DNA of 64,000 nucleotides from Atopobiaceae bacterium (GCA_017533825.1 JAFWIE010000022.1:1-64000), one strand, 5' to 3'. Numbered from the stretch's first letter, positions 7,428-15,643 are shown. Notes: a model not told the origin generated them from the letters alone. Translations and numbers: made by a program.

Positions 7428-7981
7428 CGCTGAAATCAATCGAGAAGCATCTGGCAAATCATTCGTTTTTCAGCAATCCGTGGTTAGCCGACATGATCGC
7501 GGACATCGAAGCGGAGATAGCCGAGCGGTTCATAGAGTTGCCGGAAGGATGGACAGGCGAGCAAGCTGCCGACGTTCTCGCCTACTGGCCCACGTGGGAT
7601 GACGGCTCCCCGTGCATGTTCGGAGACGAGTTCACGTGCTATCCGAAATACGACTACAAAAAAGACTACAAAATACTGGACAGGCTGGTGATTTTCGGCC
7701 CGAATCACGTATGGAATCGCGGTTGCGATGACGAAGGGCCGCACGACGGCGGCTACTACGAATGGAATTTCATGCGCCCTGGCGGCGATGGCTGCGAGGA
7801 GTACAGGCCGACGAAGCGCAAACCGCGCACCGTCGAGGACGTGCTGCGAGATTATTGGCGCGAAGCCTGCGAGTTGCCAGTAGCCATGTCAGATGAATCT
7901 ACCGCCGAAGCGATAGACAAGCTGGTTGTGAAGTATCGCGCCGAAATCTGCGAGCTGCGGCTGATGGAGGTGGACAGATGA
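7424..7981 (+). CDS. Hypothetical protein
   Basis: 185 residues, acidic, soluble. A helical C-terminal section begins RTVEDVLRDYWREAC. No family recognised. Coupled by overlap to genes on both sides. Confidence 0.65.
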   Translation: MTLKSIEKHLANHSFFSNPWLADMIADIEAEIAERFIELPEGWTGEQAADVLAYWPTWDDGSPCMFGDEFTCYPKYDYKKDYKILDRLVIFGPNHVWNRGCDDEGPHDGGYYEWNFMRPGGDGCEEYRPTKRKPRTVEDVLRDYWREACELPVAMSDESTAEAIDKLVVKYRAEICELRLMEVDR

Positions 7982-8388
7982 GCGATTGTTCGACGCATGC
8001 TTTCGACGTGCCGTTGAAGCCGTGCCCGTTCTGCTCTGCGGAACCAGAGGTATTGAGCGACGGGCACCGCACATGGGGGTTGGTGCAGCACAACAAAGGT
8101 TGCCTGTTCCCCGTATATCCGAAACACGAGATATCAGAGTCAGACTTCGCCGCATGGAACATGCGTCATCAGTGTGGGCTAACCGACGAGGATTACAGCA
8201 TCTTGCTTGACGAGCTGGGAGTATCGGAGCGGACGTGCCGTATCGAAGGGCGATACGGTAACCAGTATTGCACCTGCTGTGGTGAGATGGTTGGTACGTG
8301 GGACTCCACAAGCGAGCTGTGCGTGAGCGGCAACATGGTCGAACTGTGGAACTACTGCCCGAACTGCGGAGCGCGGGTGGTCGAATGA
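7978..8388 (+). CDS. Lar-like zinc-ribbon protein
   Basis: 136 residues. The N-terminus LKPCPFCSAEPEV followed by FAAWNMR is the signature of the Lar restriction-alleviation family; Rac-prophage Lar modulates type I restriction. A second zinc site at the C-terminus (CTCCGE and CPNCGA) is characteristic of longer gut-phage versions. An anti-restriction role is inferred from the family only. Confidence 0.65.
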   Translation: MSDCSTHAFDVPLKPCPFCSAEPEVLSDGHRTWGLVQHNKGCLFPVYPKHEISESDFAAWNMRHQCGLTDEDYSILLDELGVSERTCRIEGRYGNQYCTCCGEMVGTWDSTSELCVSGNMVELWNYCPNCGARVVE

Positions 8389-8561
8389 ACGTCTACATCG
8401 TCGAAACCTACGACACGATACTTGACGGCCCGTATGTCGAGCCGACTTGCTACGTCAACAAAGAGGACGCAATCAGGCGCGTCGAATCGCAGACCTACAC
8501 CGACTCTGACGGCATCAAGTATTGGGCGTGTTGGCGCGAGCTGAAGGTTGTGGGCGAATGA
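8385..8561 (+). CDS. Hypothetical small protein
   Basis: 58 residues, start overlapping the Lar-like stop. A beta-rich pattern with repeated aromatic residues (YVEPTCYVNKEDAIRRVES) but no known family. Confidence 0.55.
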   Translation: MNVYIVETYDTILDGPYVEPTCYVNKEDAIRRVESQTYTDSDGIKYWACWRELKVVGE

Positions 8562-8635
8562 GCATCGAAATGGCTATCGCTTATTGCGTAGGGTTAGCCG
8601 TTGGAATGGTGTTAGGCAAGGTGATATTCGAATGA
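8558..8635 (+). CDS. 25-residue membrane microprotein
   Basis: MSIEMAIAYCVGLAVGMVLG, then KVIFE: one transmembrane helix with small-residue GxxxG spacing. Start and stop overlap both neighbours (ATGA), which supports translation. Confidence 0.5.
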   Translation: MSIEMAIAYCVGLAVGMVLGKVIFE

Positions 8636-8829
8636 GCGAGTACATCTACCGACGCGAACGCGTTTCCGACGGCGTGTGGTCGGCTGAGAACACGGGCGAG
8701 GAAATAGTGCGCTGCCGCGATTGCTACTTTGCAGACGAGATAGAAGGCGGCTACTGGTGCGACCGTTTCACTTGCGGCAAGGAGCCTGTAACGCCCAACG
8801 GATATTGCAAGTGGGGAGATCGGAAATGA
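8632..8829 (+). CDS. Small Cys4 protein, paralogue 1
   Basis: 65 residues. Zinc-like arrangement VRCRDC, YWCDRFTCG and GYCKWG. The next gene has the same plan, so the two are probably an old tandem duplication. Function unknown. Confidence 0.6.
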   Translation: MSEYIYRRERVSDGVWSAENTGEEIVRCRDCYFADEIEGGYWCDRFTCGKEPVTPNGYCKWGDRK

Positions 8830-9044
8830 AAGAGTACATCATCAAGCCGTCCTTCAAGCCGACCGATGAACCGATAGCAATTGGCTATGTGGTGGTGGGC
8901 GAGGTCGTGCGCTGCCGCGATTGCAAGCACGCTGATTGGCTGGCTGTCGTTGGAATCGGAGTGCTCCATTGTTGTTACCACGGGTGGACGCAAACTGGCG
9001 ACCCTGACGGCTTCTGCGCATGGGGAAAATGGAGGGACGTATGA
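8826..9044 (+). CDS. Small Cys4 protein, paralogue 2
   Basis: 72 residues with VRCRDC, HCCYHG and GFCAWG, matching the preceding protein in cysteine order although the N-termini differ. ATG overlaps the previous TGA. Confidence 0.6.
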   Translation: MKEYIIKPSFKPTDEPIAIGYVVVGEVVRCRDCKHADWLAVVGIGVLHCCYHGWTQTGDPDGFCAWGKWRDV

Positions 9045-9379
9045 GGGACATGCACTGGTTCGTCTACGTCGATGACTTCAACATGAAGCGCATCGAGGAA
9101 TACGACATCTTCGAGCATCACGACTTCGCCGAGGACGTGAGAAAAGCCTACCGCGAGCACCGCGACGACTTCGACGCGTTCGCCGAGAAGGTGCGAAGTT
9201 CGCTGTTCTACTACTTCCACTCGAAATGCGAGTGGGAGGTCATCGTCAGCGCGTGGCCGCCGAGCGACCGCGTGCCACAGCGAAAAGTGGACGTGTACGA
9301 GCAGGTGATGCTGAACTGGGACGTATTCATCGGCTACGTGTGGACGCGCTGCCATAAGCGGAAACGGAGGGGCGAATGA
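9041..9379 (+). CDS. Conserved phage hypothetical protein
   Basis: 112 residues, coupled start. Charged, helical (FAEDVRKAYREHRDDFDAFA) followed by SLFYYFHSKCEWEVIVSAWP and a C-terminal MLNWDVFIGYVW. I recognise this as a family frequent in gut phages, with no assigned function. Confidence 0.65.
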   Translation: MRDMHWFVYVDDFNMKRIEEYDIFEHHDFAEDVRKAYREHRDDFDAFAEKVRSSLFYYFHSKCEWEVIVSAWPPSDRVPQRKVDVYEQVMLNWDVFIGYVWTRCHKRKRRGE

Positions 9380-9600
9380 GCGAGTACATCTGTAAGAAGT
9401 GCGGTACGAACGAATATATCAAGTTCGGTGTCGAAGTCATCCCGATGAACGAAGATGAGCCGCAAGGCGAAGTCCATTCCGTCCGAGTGAATGCCGTGTG
9501 CGATGGATGCGGTGACTGGATAAGCGTTGACGTAACGTCAGATATGGCTGACTTCTTCGACTACTTCGGGCAGAACCGAGATAAAGGGGCTTGGCTATGA
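9376..9600 (+). CDS. Zinc-ribbon hypothetical protein
   Basis: 74 residues. Two knuckles, CKKCG near the N-terminus and CDGCG near residue 47, predict a zinc ribbon. Coupled by overlaps to both neighbours. Confidence 0.6.
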   Translation: MSEYICKKCGTNEYIKFGVEVIPMNEDEPQGEVHSVRVNAVCDGCGDWISVDVTSDMADFFDYFGQNRDKGAWL

Positions 9601-10100
9601 GCGAATTATTACCCTGCCCGTTCTGTGGGAGAGAAGCGCACATGCTCGAAGTCAACGAGACATACAACGTTTACTGCGATAACGAAGATTGCTGCGCCAG
9701 ACCAGGAACGTATGTGTGCTTTACAGAAGCCGAAGCCATCGCTGCATGGAACAGTCGAGCGGCTATGGAGTTCGATAACTGGTTCTACCTGCCGAAGCCG
9801 AAAGAGGGAATCGTCGATTATGGCGAGCCTGAAATCACGAGGACGGAGAACGGCTACAAGGTTTGGAATACTGCCGACGTTGTGGACGAAGCAGCACGCA
9901 GATGGGGTGACGAACTTGGCGATTACGTCATGCGGCGCATCTGTGAGGTGTTCAAGCCCGAGCGGACATGTCATCGCGTCCTAGACAGTGAATTAGCAAG
10001 TAAACCAGGATGGCACATTAAACACCGATGCAGCGAATGTGGTGAGAAGTTAAATGACGTGAACTACTGCCCGAACTGCGGCGCTAAGGTGGTGGGCTGA
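9597..10100 (+). CDS. Lar-like protein with C-terminal zinc ribbon
   Basis: 167 residues from ATG 9597. The N-terminus LLPCPFCGREAHM, then EAEAIAAWNSRA, is a clear Lar-family signature; the C-terminus adds CSECGEKLNDVNYCPNCGAK. Second Lar-like gene in the cluster. May alleviate host restriction together with the nearby methyltransferase; not shown. Confidence 0.7.
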   Translation: MSELLPCPFCGREAHMLEVNETYNVYCDNEDCCARPGTYVCFTEAEAIAAWNSRAAMEFDNWFYLPKPKEGIVDYGEPEITRTENGYKVWNTADVVDEAARRWGDELGDYVMRRICEVFKPERTCHRVLDSELASKPGWHIKHRCSECGEKLNDVNYCPNCGAKVVG

Positions 10101-10192
10101 TGCGCGACATCGACCAAGTCAAGGCGTTGCTCGGTGTGCTCGTGTTTTCGCATGGAGTAATCATCTGCCTGCTGTGGATGGTGGTCGCATGA
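10100..10192 (+). CDS. 30-residue membrane microprotein
   Basis: One hydrophobic helix (LLGVLVFSHGVIICLLWMVV) after a charged MRDIDQVK. ATG overlaps the previous TGA and its own TGA overlaps the next ATG. Confidence 0.5.
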   Translation: MRDIDQVKALLGVLVFSHGVIICLLWMVVA

Positions 10193-10452
10193 GCGGCGCT
10201 TACGGGGTGTGGGGCAGGCACGCCGAGCTCCACACGTCACCCGAGATTTCATGGAGCCTGTGCGACGGATGCGCATCGCTGAACGTCAAAGACCTCACGA
10301 AAACGATGGTCTACAAGCTGCATGGCGGCACGATGTACGAGTACAAGTGCGAGTCGATGGCCGAGAAGCTGACGCGTAAGCAGATATACGAAATGGACAC
10401 GCGGACGTGCCCGCTAGGGCGCGACCCGATGTGGAACAGGAGGACTAAATGA
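10189..10452 (+). CDS. Hypothetical protein with CxxC
   Basis: 87 residues, start ATG 10189 coupled to the previous gene. LCDGCAS and two further cysteines suggest a small metal site. No family recognised. Confidence 0.6.
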   Translation: MSGAYGVWGRHAELHTSPEISWSLCDGCASLNVKDLTKTMVYKLHGGTMYEYKCESMAEKLTRKQIYEMDTRTCPLGRDPMWNRRTK

Positions 10453-10634
10453 GCAAAGTGGGGAAGTGCCCGTTCCGCATGAGGGCGCTAGACCATCCAG
10501 ATACGTGCGATCCGCGCTGCAAATGGTTCGACGGCGGCGAATGCGCGGTCGCGACGATTGCGGATTCGCTCGTCGTGATCGCCGGCATGAAGCTGATGGA
10601 CGCGCAGGAGAGGGGGGTGGCAGAGGATGACTAA
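10449..10634 (+). CDS. Small Cys-rich protein
   Basis: 61 residues. KCPFRMR, TCDPRCKWF and GECAVATIAD form a compact four-cysteine motif followed by a helix. This pattern recurs in gut phages beside methyltransferases; function unknown. Confidence 0.6.
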   Translation: MSKVGKCPFRMRALDHPDTCDPRCKWFDGGECAVATIADSLVVIAGMKLMDAQERGVAEDD

Positions 10635-10797
10635 CCTCGAATGGCTGCAATCGTTGGAGCCGCACGATTTGAAGGAGTGGTTCGAGAGCGAGCATGTGAA
10701 TAAACAGGCATGCAAATCGGTGGGCGTGCTCGGCAGGCTCGACGATTTAGCCGAGAACTACACGGTAGTAGACGAACACGGCGAGGTGGTTTCATGA
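10627..10797 (+). CDS. 56-residue hypothetical protein
   Basis: Starts inside the previous gene after GGGGGTGGCAGAGG and ends overlapping the methyltransferase ATG. Acidic and helical (LEWLQSLEPHDLKEWFES). No family recognised. Confidence 0.55.
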   Translation: MTNLEWLQSLEPHDLKEWFESEHVNKQACKSVGVLGRLDDLAENYTVVDEHGEVVS

Positions 10798-12236
10798 GGT
10801 ACGTGTCGCTGTTCAGCGGCGTCGAGGCGGCAAGCGTGGCTTGGGCTCCGTTGGGGTGGACGCCAGTTGCATTCGCCGAAGTAGACCAGTTCCCGTGCGC
10901 GGTGCTGGCAGAGCGTTTCCCGAACGTGCCGAATCTCGGCGATGTTTGCGAGATCGACTGGAAGGAGTTTCACGATAAGTATGGAGCAATTGATGTTTTG
11001 GTCGGAGGAAGCCCCTGTCAATCCTTCTCCATCGCAGGAAACCGAGAAGGACTTGCACCAGGAGCCCCATCACGACTCATGTTCGAGTATATACGAGCAA
11101 TACGTGAGCTCGTGTGCGCCTCGGAAGGAAAATCGCCGCGTTACATCCTCTGGGAAAACGTGCCAGGGGCGTTTAGTTCCGAGCGCGGAAATTCGTTCGG
11201 ACAGCTACTCGCGGAGCTGGATGAGCTCGGGTACGGTCTGGCGTGGCGTGTACTCGATGCGCAATTTGTCAGAGTACCCGACGGGCCGCGTCTTGGATTC
11301 TTCGGGCCAGTACCGCAACGCCGCAGGCGCGTCTTCCTTGTCGGAAGTCTTGGAACACCAGGCGCAGCCGAAATACTCTTTGAGCGCGAAAGCCTGCGCT
11401 GGGATCATCCGAAGGGCAGAGCAGCGAGGGAAGCCCTTGCCGGAAACGCTGCTGAAAGCGCTTCAATACGTAGTAGTGCGGGATTCAAGTGGTTCGCAGG
11501 AGCAAGAGCCAAGGGAATAGGCTACGAGGACAATACTTCGCCGACGTTATCGGTCAGTGACGGGCACATGCCAGCAGTTCTCACTCCTTGGGATGTCCAG
11601 AGCAAGCGCGTGAACACGCCAGATGGCACGAGCCCGACGCTTCAAAGCGGTTCTGGCGAGGGTATGAACATACAACCAATCGTGTTTCAAGAATCAGATA
11701 ACAATTTGACTCCTTGTGATGTGCAATCAAAGCAAGTACATACGCTAGATGGCGTATCTCCGACGCTCTCTGCTGGCGGTAATAATTGGGCACCCATAAA
11801 CGTTCAACCCATCGTCATGACAACAGCGAACATGGGAAACGCGAACGGCGGCAATTACAGCGAGAGCGGGGTAGCCTACACGGTGGACACCCTCGGCAGC
11901 AACGCTGTATGCATGCAGGGGAACATGATAGGCAGGGAATTGGAGAACGGCCCGCAGGGCGACGGCGTAAACGACGATTTATCGTTCACCTTAAACACAA
12001 TCGACAGGCATGCGGTCGCATTCGCCCAGAACACTCGCGACGAGGTTCGATATTTCGGCGGTGATGGTAGCATGATTGATGATGTTGCGTTTGCGACGAA
12101 CAACGATAAAGACGGTCCATCTGATTACGTGCTCTCAAACGGCGAGGATGTTATCGGTTCGTTATGCTCATGCGATTCGAAATGGGTGCAGAACCAGCAA
12201 GTGAACCAAGGGAAGATTGTTTGCAAGAGAACATGA
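10794..12236 (+). CDS. C5 cytosine methyltransferase, catalytic part (split)
   Basis: 480 residues from ATG 10794, coupled to the previous gene. Motif I is LFSGVEAASVAWAPLGW, motif IV GGSPCQSFS with the catalytic PCQ cysteine, motif VI LWENVPGAFSS and motif VIII QRRRRVFLVG. From about residue 245 comes a long variable region with five spaced TL/TV dyads (near residues 250, 281, 323, 363 and 399), the hallmark of target-recognition modules. The frame stops at 12236 before motifs IX-X, which lie in the next frame. Alone it should not be a complete enzyme; it needs the downstream partner or a +1 frameshift. Confidence 0.85.
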   Translation: MRYVSLFSGVEAASVAWAPLGWTPVAFAEVDQFPCAVLAERFPNVPNLGDVCEIDWKEFHDKYGAIDVLVGGSPCQSFSIAGNREGLAPGAPSRLMFEYIRAIRELVCASEGKSPRYILWENVPGAFSSERGNSFGQLLAELDELGYGLAWRVLDAQFVRVPDGPRLGFFGPVPQRRRRVFLVGSLGTPGAAEILFERESLRWDHPKGRAAREALAGNAAESASIRSSAGFKWFAGARAKGIGYEDNTSPTLSVSDGHMPAVLTPWDVQSKRVNTPDGTSPTLQSGSGEGMNIQPIVFQESDNNLTPCDVQSKQVHTLDGVSPTLSAGGNNWAPINVQPIVMTTANMGNANGGNYSESGVAYTVDTLGSNAVCMQGNMIGRELENGPQGDGVNDDLSFTLNTIDRHAVAFAQNTRDEVRYFGGDGSMIDDVAFATNNDKDGPSDYVLSNGEDVIGSLCSCDSKWVQNQQVNQGKIVCKRT

Positions 12237-12252
12237 ACGATTGGAAGGATAT

Positions 12253-12648
12253 ATGCCAGAAGCGTACATGATGAAAGTGCGTGGCGGATCGGACACGTAT
12301 GAGAAATGGGACGGTAGCATCGGCACAGCCGGAAAAGGAGCGTTAGTGAGCGAGGAAGTTGCATTCACGGTATCGGCAACGCAAGACCAAACGCTCGTCG
12401 AGCCGAGTAAGTACATCGTAAGGCGGTTGACGCCGCTCGAATGCGAGCGTCTTCAAGGATTCCCCGATGGGTGGACTGACATACCATACAAGGGTTCGGA
12501 GCATCCGCCAGACACACCACGTTACAAGGCGATGGGAAACTCGATGGCAGTACCCGTCATGCGGTGGATCGGAAAACGGATTGAAGCGTTCGACATTCTC
12601 CATTACGACGAGATCGGTTTAGAGGGAGCGCATGATGGAAACGATTAA
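12253..12648 (+). CDS. C5 methyltransferase, C-terminal part (motifs IX-X)
   Basis: 131 residues from ATG 12253, with GGAAGG (12243-12248) 4 nt upstream. The frame is open from 12205, so it overlaps the catalytic frame by about 30 nt in the +1 register. It contains one more dyad unit (AFTVSATQDQTL), motif IX (VRRLTPLECERLQGFPDGWT) and motif X (YKAMGNSMAVPVMRW). A separate start makes a two-subunit enzyme like M.AquI possible; a frameshift or a degraded gene are the alternatives. Confidence 0.75.
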   Translation: MPEAYMMKVRGGSDTYEKWDGSIGTAGKGALVSEEVAFTVSATQDQTLVEPSKYIVRRLTPLECERLQGFPDGWTDIPYKGSEHPPDTPRYKAMGNSMAVPVMRWIGKRIEAFDILHYDEIGLEGAHDGND

Positions 12649-12871
12649 ATGCCCGAAATGCGGTTCGGAGATTTCAAGCGAGGCAATTGAGCGGGCGATG
12701 CAGTACGCGCACGATTGCGGGTTCGACGAGGGTTACGAAACGGCGCTCGAATGCGAGTTGTACGCGGTCAGGCGTGGCTACCAATGCGGCAACTGCGGTT
12801 ACGTTCATCTTTCAAAAGTGCATAAGTGTAAGAACTGCGGCTCTGTTGTGATTAACGTGGTTGACGAATGA
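12635..12871 (+). CDS. Zinc-ribbon hypothetical protein
   Basis: 78 residues. CPKCG at the N-terminus and CGNCGY plus CKNCGS at the C-terminus flank a helix. ATG 12635 is 6 nt from GGGAG; an adjacent ATG at 12632 is also possible. The 143 bp downstream (12872-13014) carry no convincing gene. Confidence 0.6.
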   Translation: METIKCPKCGSEISSEAIERAMQYAHDCGFDEGYETALECELYAVRRGYQCGNCGYVHLSKVHKCKNCGSVVINVVDE

Positions 12872-13014
12872 CGTGCGCAGATACCGAATGAAGCATCTAG
12901 GCTTTTGTGACGCTTCGAAAACGTCAAACATGGGTACTTACAGCCTAATCGCCGTCAGCGCCCTCTCACGCCAAAGCAAGGGTTCTCAAACGCGAAATTC
13001 AGGAAGGGTTGCAA

Positions 13015-13308
13015 ATGGGTAAAACGGAAATCGTCGTGAACGACGAGTGGAAGATAGTCAAGATCGACGCTTGCAACTGGCAGGTGTTCAACAAGAGGGA
13101 GATAGGAAAACCCATCAAGAAAGACGTGAAGTCCCGTGCGGGGGAGGTGGACTGGGTTGCACTTCCAGCGTTTTTCGGCAGGCCGGACGGCGCTGCGCGG
13201 TACGTGTTCGACCACATGGGCGACAAAGCCGGTAAGAAGACGCTGCGCGAGTTCATCAACCTCATGAAGTCGTCACGCGACGAGGTGACGAAGGCGTGTG
13301 CGCGATGA
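13015..13308 (+). CDS. Conserved phage hypothetical protein
   Basis: 97 residues from ATG 13015 with AGGAAGG upstream. WKIVKIDACNWQVFNKREIG and a later FFGRPDGAARYVFDHM resemble a small uncharacterised phage family. Overlaps the next start. Confidence 0.6.
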   Translation: MGKTEIVVNDEWKIVKIDACNWQVFNKREIGKPIKKDVKSRAGEVDWVALPAFFGRPDGAARYVFDHMGDKAGKKTLREFINLMKSSRDEVTKACAR

Positions 13309-14033
13309 AGCACGCGGTATACACGGGAACGCGCAATATCTACGGCGACATGGAAACCGCCGCGAAGTCGCTAATCGCCAACAGCGACGTGGACGTTGTT
13401 CATTTCCTCATAGAAGACGCGGAATTTTCAAGTCAACTGCCTGGGATAATCGAGTGCCGCGATGTTAGCGACCAGGATTTGTTTCCATATGACGGGCCCA
13501 ACGTAAAATCGCGGTTCACGTACATGGCTCTCATGCGCGCCGCGCTGTTCCGCGTGTTCCCCGATCTCGATAAGGTCTTGTCGCTCGATTGCGATACTGT
13601 GGCTGTGCGGGATTGCTCGGCAGCATGGAACGTGGACTTGGATGGCTGCTATTTCGCCGCCGTGCAGGAGAAATGGCCGTTAAGACGGCGCGGCCTGCAA
13701 TATTGCAACGTCGGCGTGACGCTGATGAACCTCGACATGCTTCGCGACGGCAAGGGCGACGAGATAATCGCGCTCATCAACTCGCACGGGTACGGATGGC
13801 CGGAGCAGGACGCGATGAACTACCTATGCCAAGGGCGCATAGCCGAAATGCCGGCTTACTACAACGCGACGCCGTGGACGGTGGGCTCAACCGAGCCAGA
13901 TAGGATCATTCACTTCGCCGCAGAGAAGTCGTGGCCAACGGAAATACTTGCCGAGAAGAAACGGCACGAGCGGTTCTACCGCGAAATGACATGGGAGGAA
14001 GTCATAGAAAGGCATGCAAAATGGGCAAGGTGA
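13305..14033 (+). CDS. GT8-like glycosyltransferase
   Basis: 242 residues. GT-A fold with the metal-binding DCDT near residue 95 (KVLSLDCDTVAVRD), then YCNVGVTLMNLDML, PEQDAMNYL and RIIHFA, the order seen in GT8 galactosyl/glucosyltransferases that use UDP-sugars. Cytoplasmic, no membrane segment. It is followed, overlapping by 13 nt, by a glycerophosphotransferase-like gene, suggesting joint modification of a polymer or protein. Acceptor unknown. Confidence 0.8.
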   Translation: MKHAVYTGTRNIYGDMETAAKSLIANSDVDVVHFLIEDAEFSSQLPGIIECRDVSDQDLFPYDGPNVKSRFTYMALMRAALFRVFPDLDKVLSLDCDTVAVRDCSAAWNVDLDGCYFAAVQEKWPLRRRGLQYCNVGVTLMNLDMLRDGKGDEIIALINSHGYGWPEQDAMNYLCQGRIAEMPAYYNATPWTVGSTEPDRIIHFAAEKSWPTEILAEKKRHERFYREMTWEEVIERHAKWAR

Positions 14034-15013
14034 TATTCACGAGCAACAGGCCGCTCGAAAGAGCGGAGAACCTGAAAGCGGTGTGGGACGCATACGACGG
14101 CGAGAAGGAGTTCATACAGAACATCCCGAAAGCGTGCGCGGCGCTTTCACCTGAAACATCGGTGTTCGTGACTGATTGCACGCCCGAATGGTCCGCTACA
14201 AAGGGTGACGTTAAGACGCTGTTCGTCTCGCACGGCGTAACGGGCAAGCTGTACGGCTTGAATTTCTCAGTCGAGGAACACGAGAGGGGATGCAGCCAGG
14301 TTGATTACGCTATCTGCACCACGCCGTACACGCAGGGCAAGGTCATGGGCGAGGTCGGGCTTCCGGCAGACCGCGTTCGCATGCTCGGTTTCCCGTTGCA
14401 CGACAGGTATTTCGGCAAGCGCAAGGGTGATGGAAGCACCGTGTTATCGGAGTTCAAGCGTGCGTACCTCTACGCGCCGACGTGGAGGACGCGCCGCGAC
14501 CCGCCGCTGCCGCGCATCGACTGGCGAAAAGTGGACGCGCTGTTAGGCGATGATGAGATCATCGTGGTCAAGCGGCACATGTGCACGCAACACCCGATAG
14601 TCAACTTCCAATTGGATCGGGTCAAGGAGTACGGGAACGAGTTGCCGTCCGCGCCGTTCGTCATGGATTGCGATGTTCTCGCAACCGACTTTTCCAGCAT
14701 CATGTTCGACGCTTATGCGATGTGCAAGCCCGTCGTGCTCGTCACGGATGGAGCAGACGGATACCTGAAAAGCCAGGGCATGTACGAGGATTACCCGTCT
14801 TGGTACGGGTCGCGCCACATCGACGTTGAGGGGAACGAGGAACGTTTCATCGACATGCTCCGCGACGCTTGTGAGAACGGCATGGGCGAAGCAGATGCGC
14901 GGTGCGCTGGGATGGTCGTTGGCGAAATCGACGGGCACGCATCAGAGCGCGTGGCCGATTTCGTGCGGTCGTTGGCAAAATCAACGGGAGGGAAATCGTC
15001 TAAACGAGCATAG
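14021..15013 (+). CDS. CDP-glycerol glycerophosphotransferase-like (TagB/TagF family)
   Basis: 330 residues from ATG 14021, inside the end of the preceding gene. Family landmarks: LFVSHGVTGKLYG, the LYAPTWR motif near residue 150 and DVLATDFSSIMFDAYAMCKP near 230. TagB/TagF relatives transfer glycerol phosphate or similar groups to wall polymers, usually on the inner membrane face; this one is short and lacks a membrane anchor. Together with the GT8-like gene it may change the cell surface, the virion or another target. Confidence 0.75.
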   Translation: MGKVIFTSNRPLERAENLKAVWDAYDGEKEFIQNIPKACAALSPETSVFVTDCTPEWSATKGDVKTLFVSHGVTGKLYGLNFSVEEHERGCSQVDYAICTTPYTQGKVMGEVGLPADRVRMLGFPLHDRYFGKRKGDGSTVLSEFKRAYLYAPTWRTRRDPPLPRIDWRKVDALLGDDEIIVVKRHMCTQHPIVNFQLDRVKEYGNELPSAPFVMDCDVLATDFSSIMFDAYAMCKPVVLVTDGADGYLKSQGMYEDYPSWYGSRHIDVEGNEERFIDMLRDACENGMGEADARCAGMVVGEIDGHASERVADFVRSLAKSTGGKSSKRA

Positions 15014-15061
15014 CCTACATGTCTGTGTTGAAAAATTTCATGAGAAATATAGGAATAGCAC

Positions 15062-15090
15062 TAGACAAACTATCAGGTTAGCCCTATAAT
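15062..15090 (+). promoter_or_regulatory. Sigma70-type promoter
   Basis: -35 TAGACA (15062-15067), 17-bp spacer and perfect -10 TATAAT (15085-15090) in an AT-rich gap. It would drive the small genes from 15128 onward, separating them from the early operon. Confidence 0.75.
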
Positions 15091-15127
15091 ATAACCATCA
15101 AATGAAACAAGAGAAGGGGCAAACAAA

Positions 15128-15355
15128 ATGGCGAAGCAAGTTGAGAGAATCAGAGACGGCAAGGGTTACGCATACCTGGTTGCAAACGTCGAGCGGTTCG
15201 GCAATGAGGTTGTGCGCGTGATGCAGGGCAGCAAGACCGTCTATAACGGCGCGGCGGCTGACTTTGTGGAGAAGTATTCCAATAAGTACGCATGGACGCT
15301 TTGCGCTGATGTGCGCATCAACGAGCGCGACGGACTGGTAGACATTGTTTTTTAA
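15128..15355 (+). CDS. Hypothetical small protein
   Basis: 75 residues with AGAAGGGG 8 nt upstream of the ATG. A compact alpha/beta pattern (YAYLVANVERFGNEVVRVMQ). No family recognised; first gene behind the strong 15062 promoter. Confidence 0.65.
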   Translation: MAKQVERIRDGKGYAYLVANVERFGNEVVRVMQGSKTVYNGAAADFVEKYSNKYAWTLCADVRINERDGLVDIVF

Positions 15356-15421
15356 GCAATCGACACGGCATATAAACCAGATAAATCCGATAGGTAAAAC
15401 ACAAGAGAAAGCATAACCAAA

Positions 15422-15643
15422 ATGATGAGCATCGAAACTAAGCAGTATCATTACAGGCTTTTCAAAACCATGATAGATGCGTACTCGCCATCTAATAGCG
15501 GCTATCTTTTCGAGACAGACAACCGTGCGAATACTAAGGCGTTTCGTGCCGAGGTTCGGGAGATTGAAAAGCGCGAGCGCGTTAGGTTCCATTACTTCAT
15601 GAATCGCAAGACGGGCAACATCAGCAGTATTGACAAACACTAA
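15422..15643 (+). CDS. Hypothetical small basic protein
   Basis: 73 residues, basic and Tyr/Arg rich (KQYHYRLFKTMIDAY). Composition would suit nucleic-acid binding, but no motif is recognised. Two adjacent ATGs at 15422 and 15425. Confidence 0.6.
   Translation: MMSIETKQYHYRLFKTMIDAYSPSNSGYLFETDNRANTKAFRAEVREIEKRERVRFHYFMNRKTGNISSIDKH

Noticed and set aside
10794..12648. Treating the two identical methyltransferase breaks as independent confirmation
   Set aside because: Both copies belong to the same wrapped assembly, so a consensus error would appear in both.
12889..13023. 44-residue reading frame after the methyltransferase block
   Set aside because: No ribosome site or recognisable pattern, and it overlaps the well-supported start at 13015.
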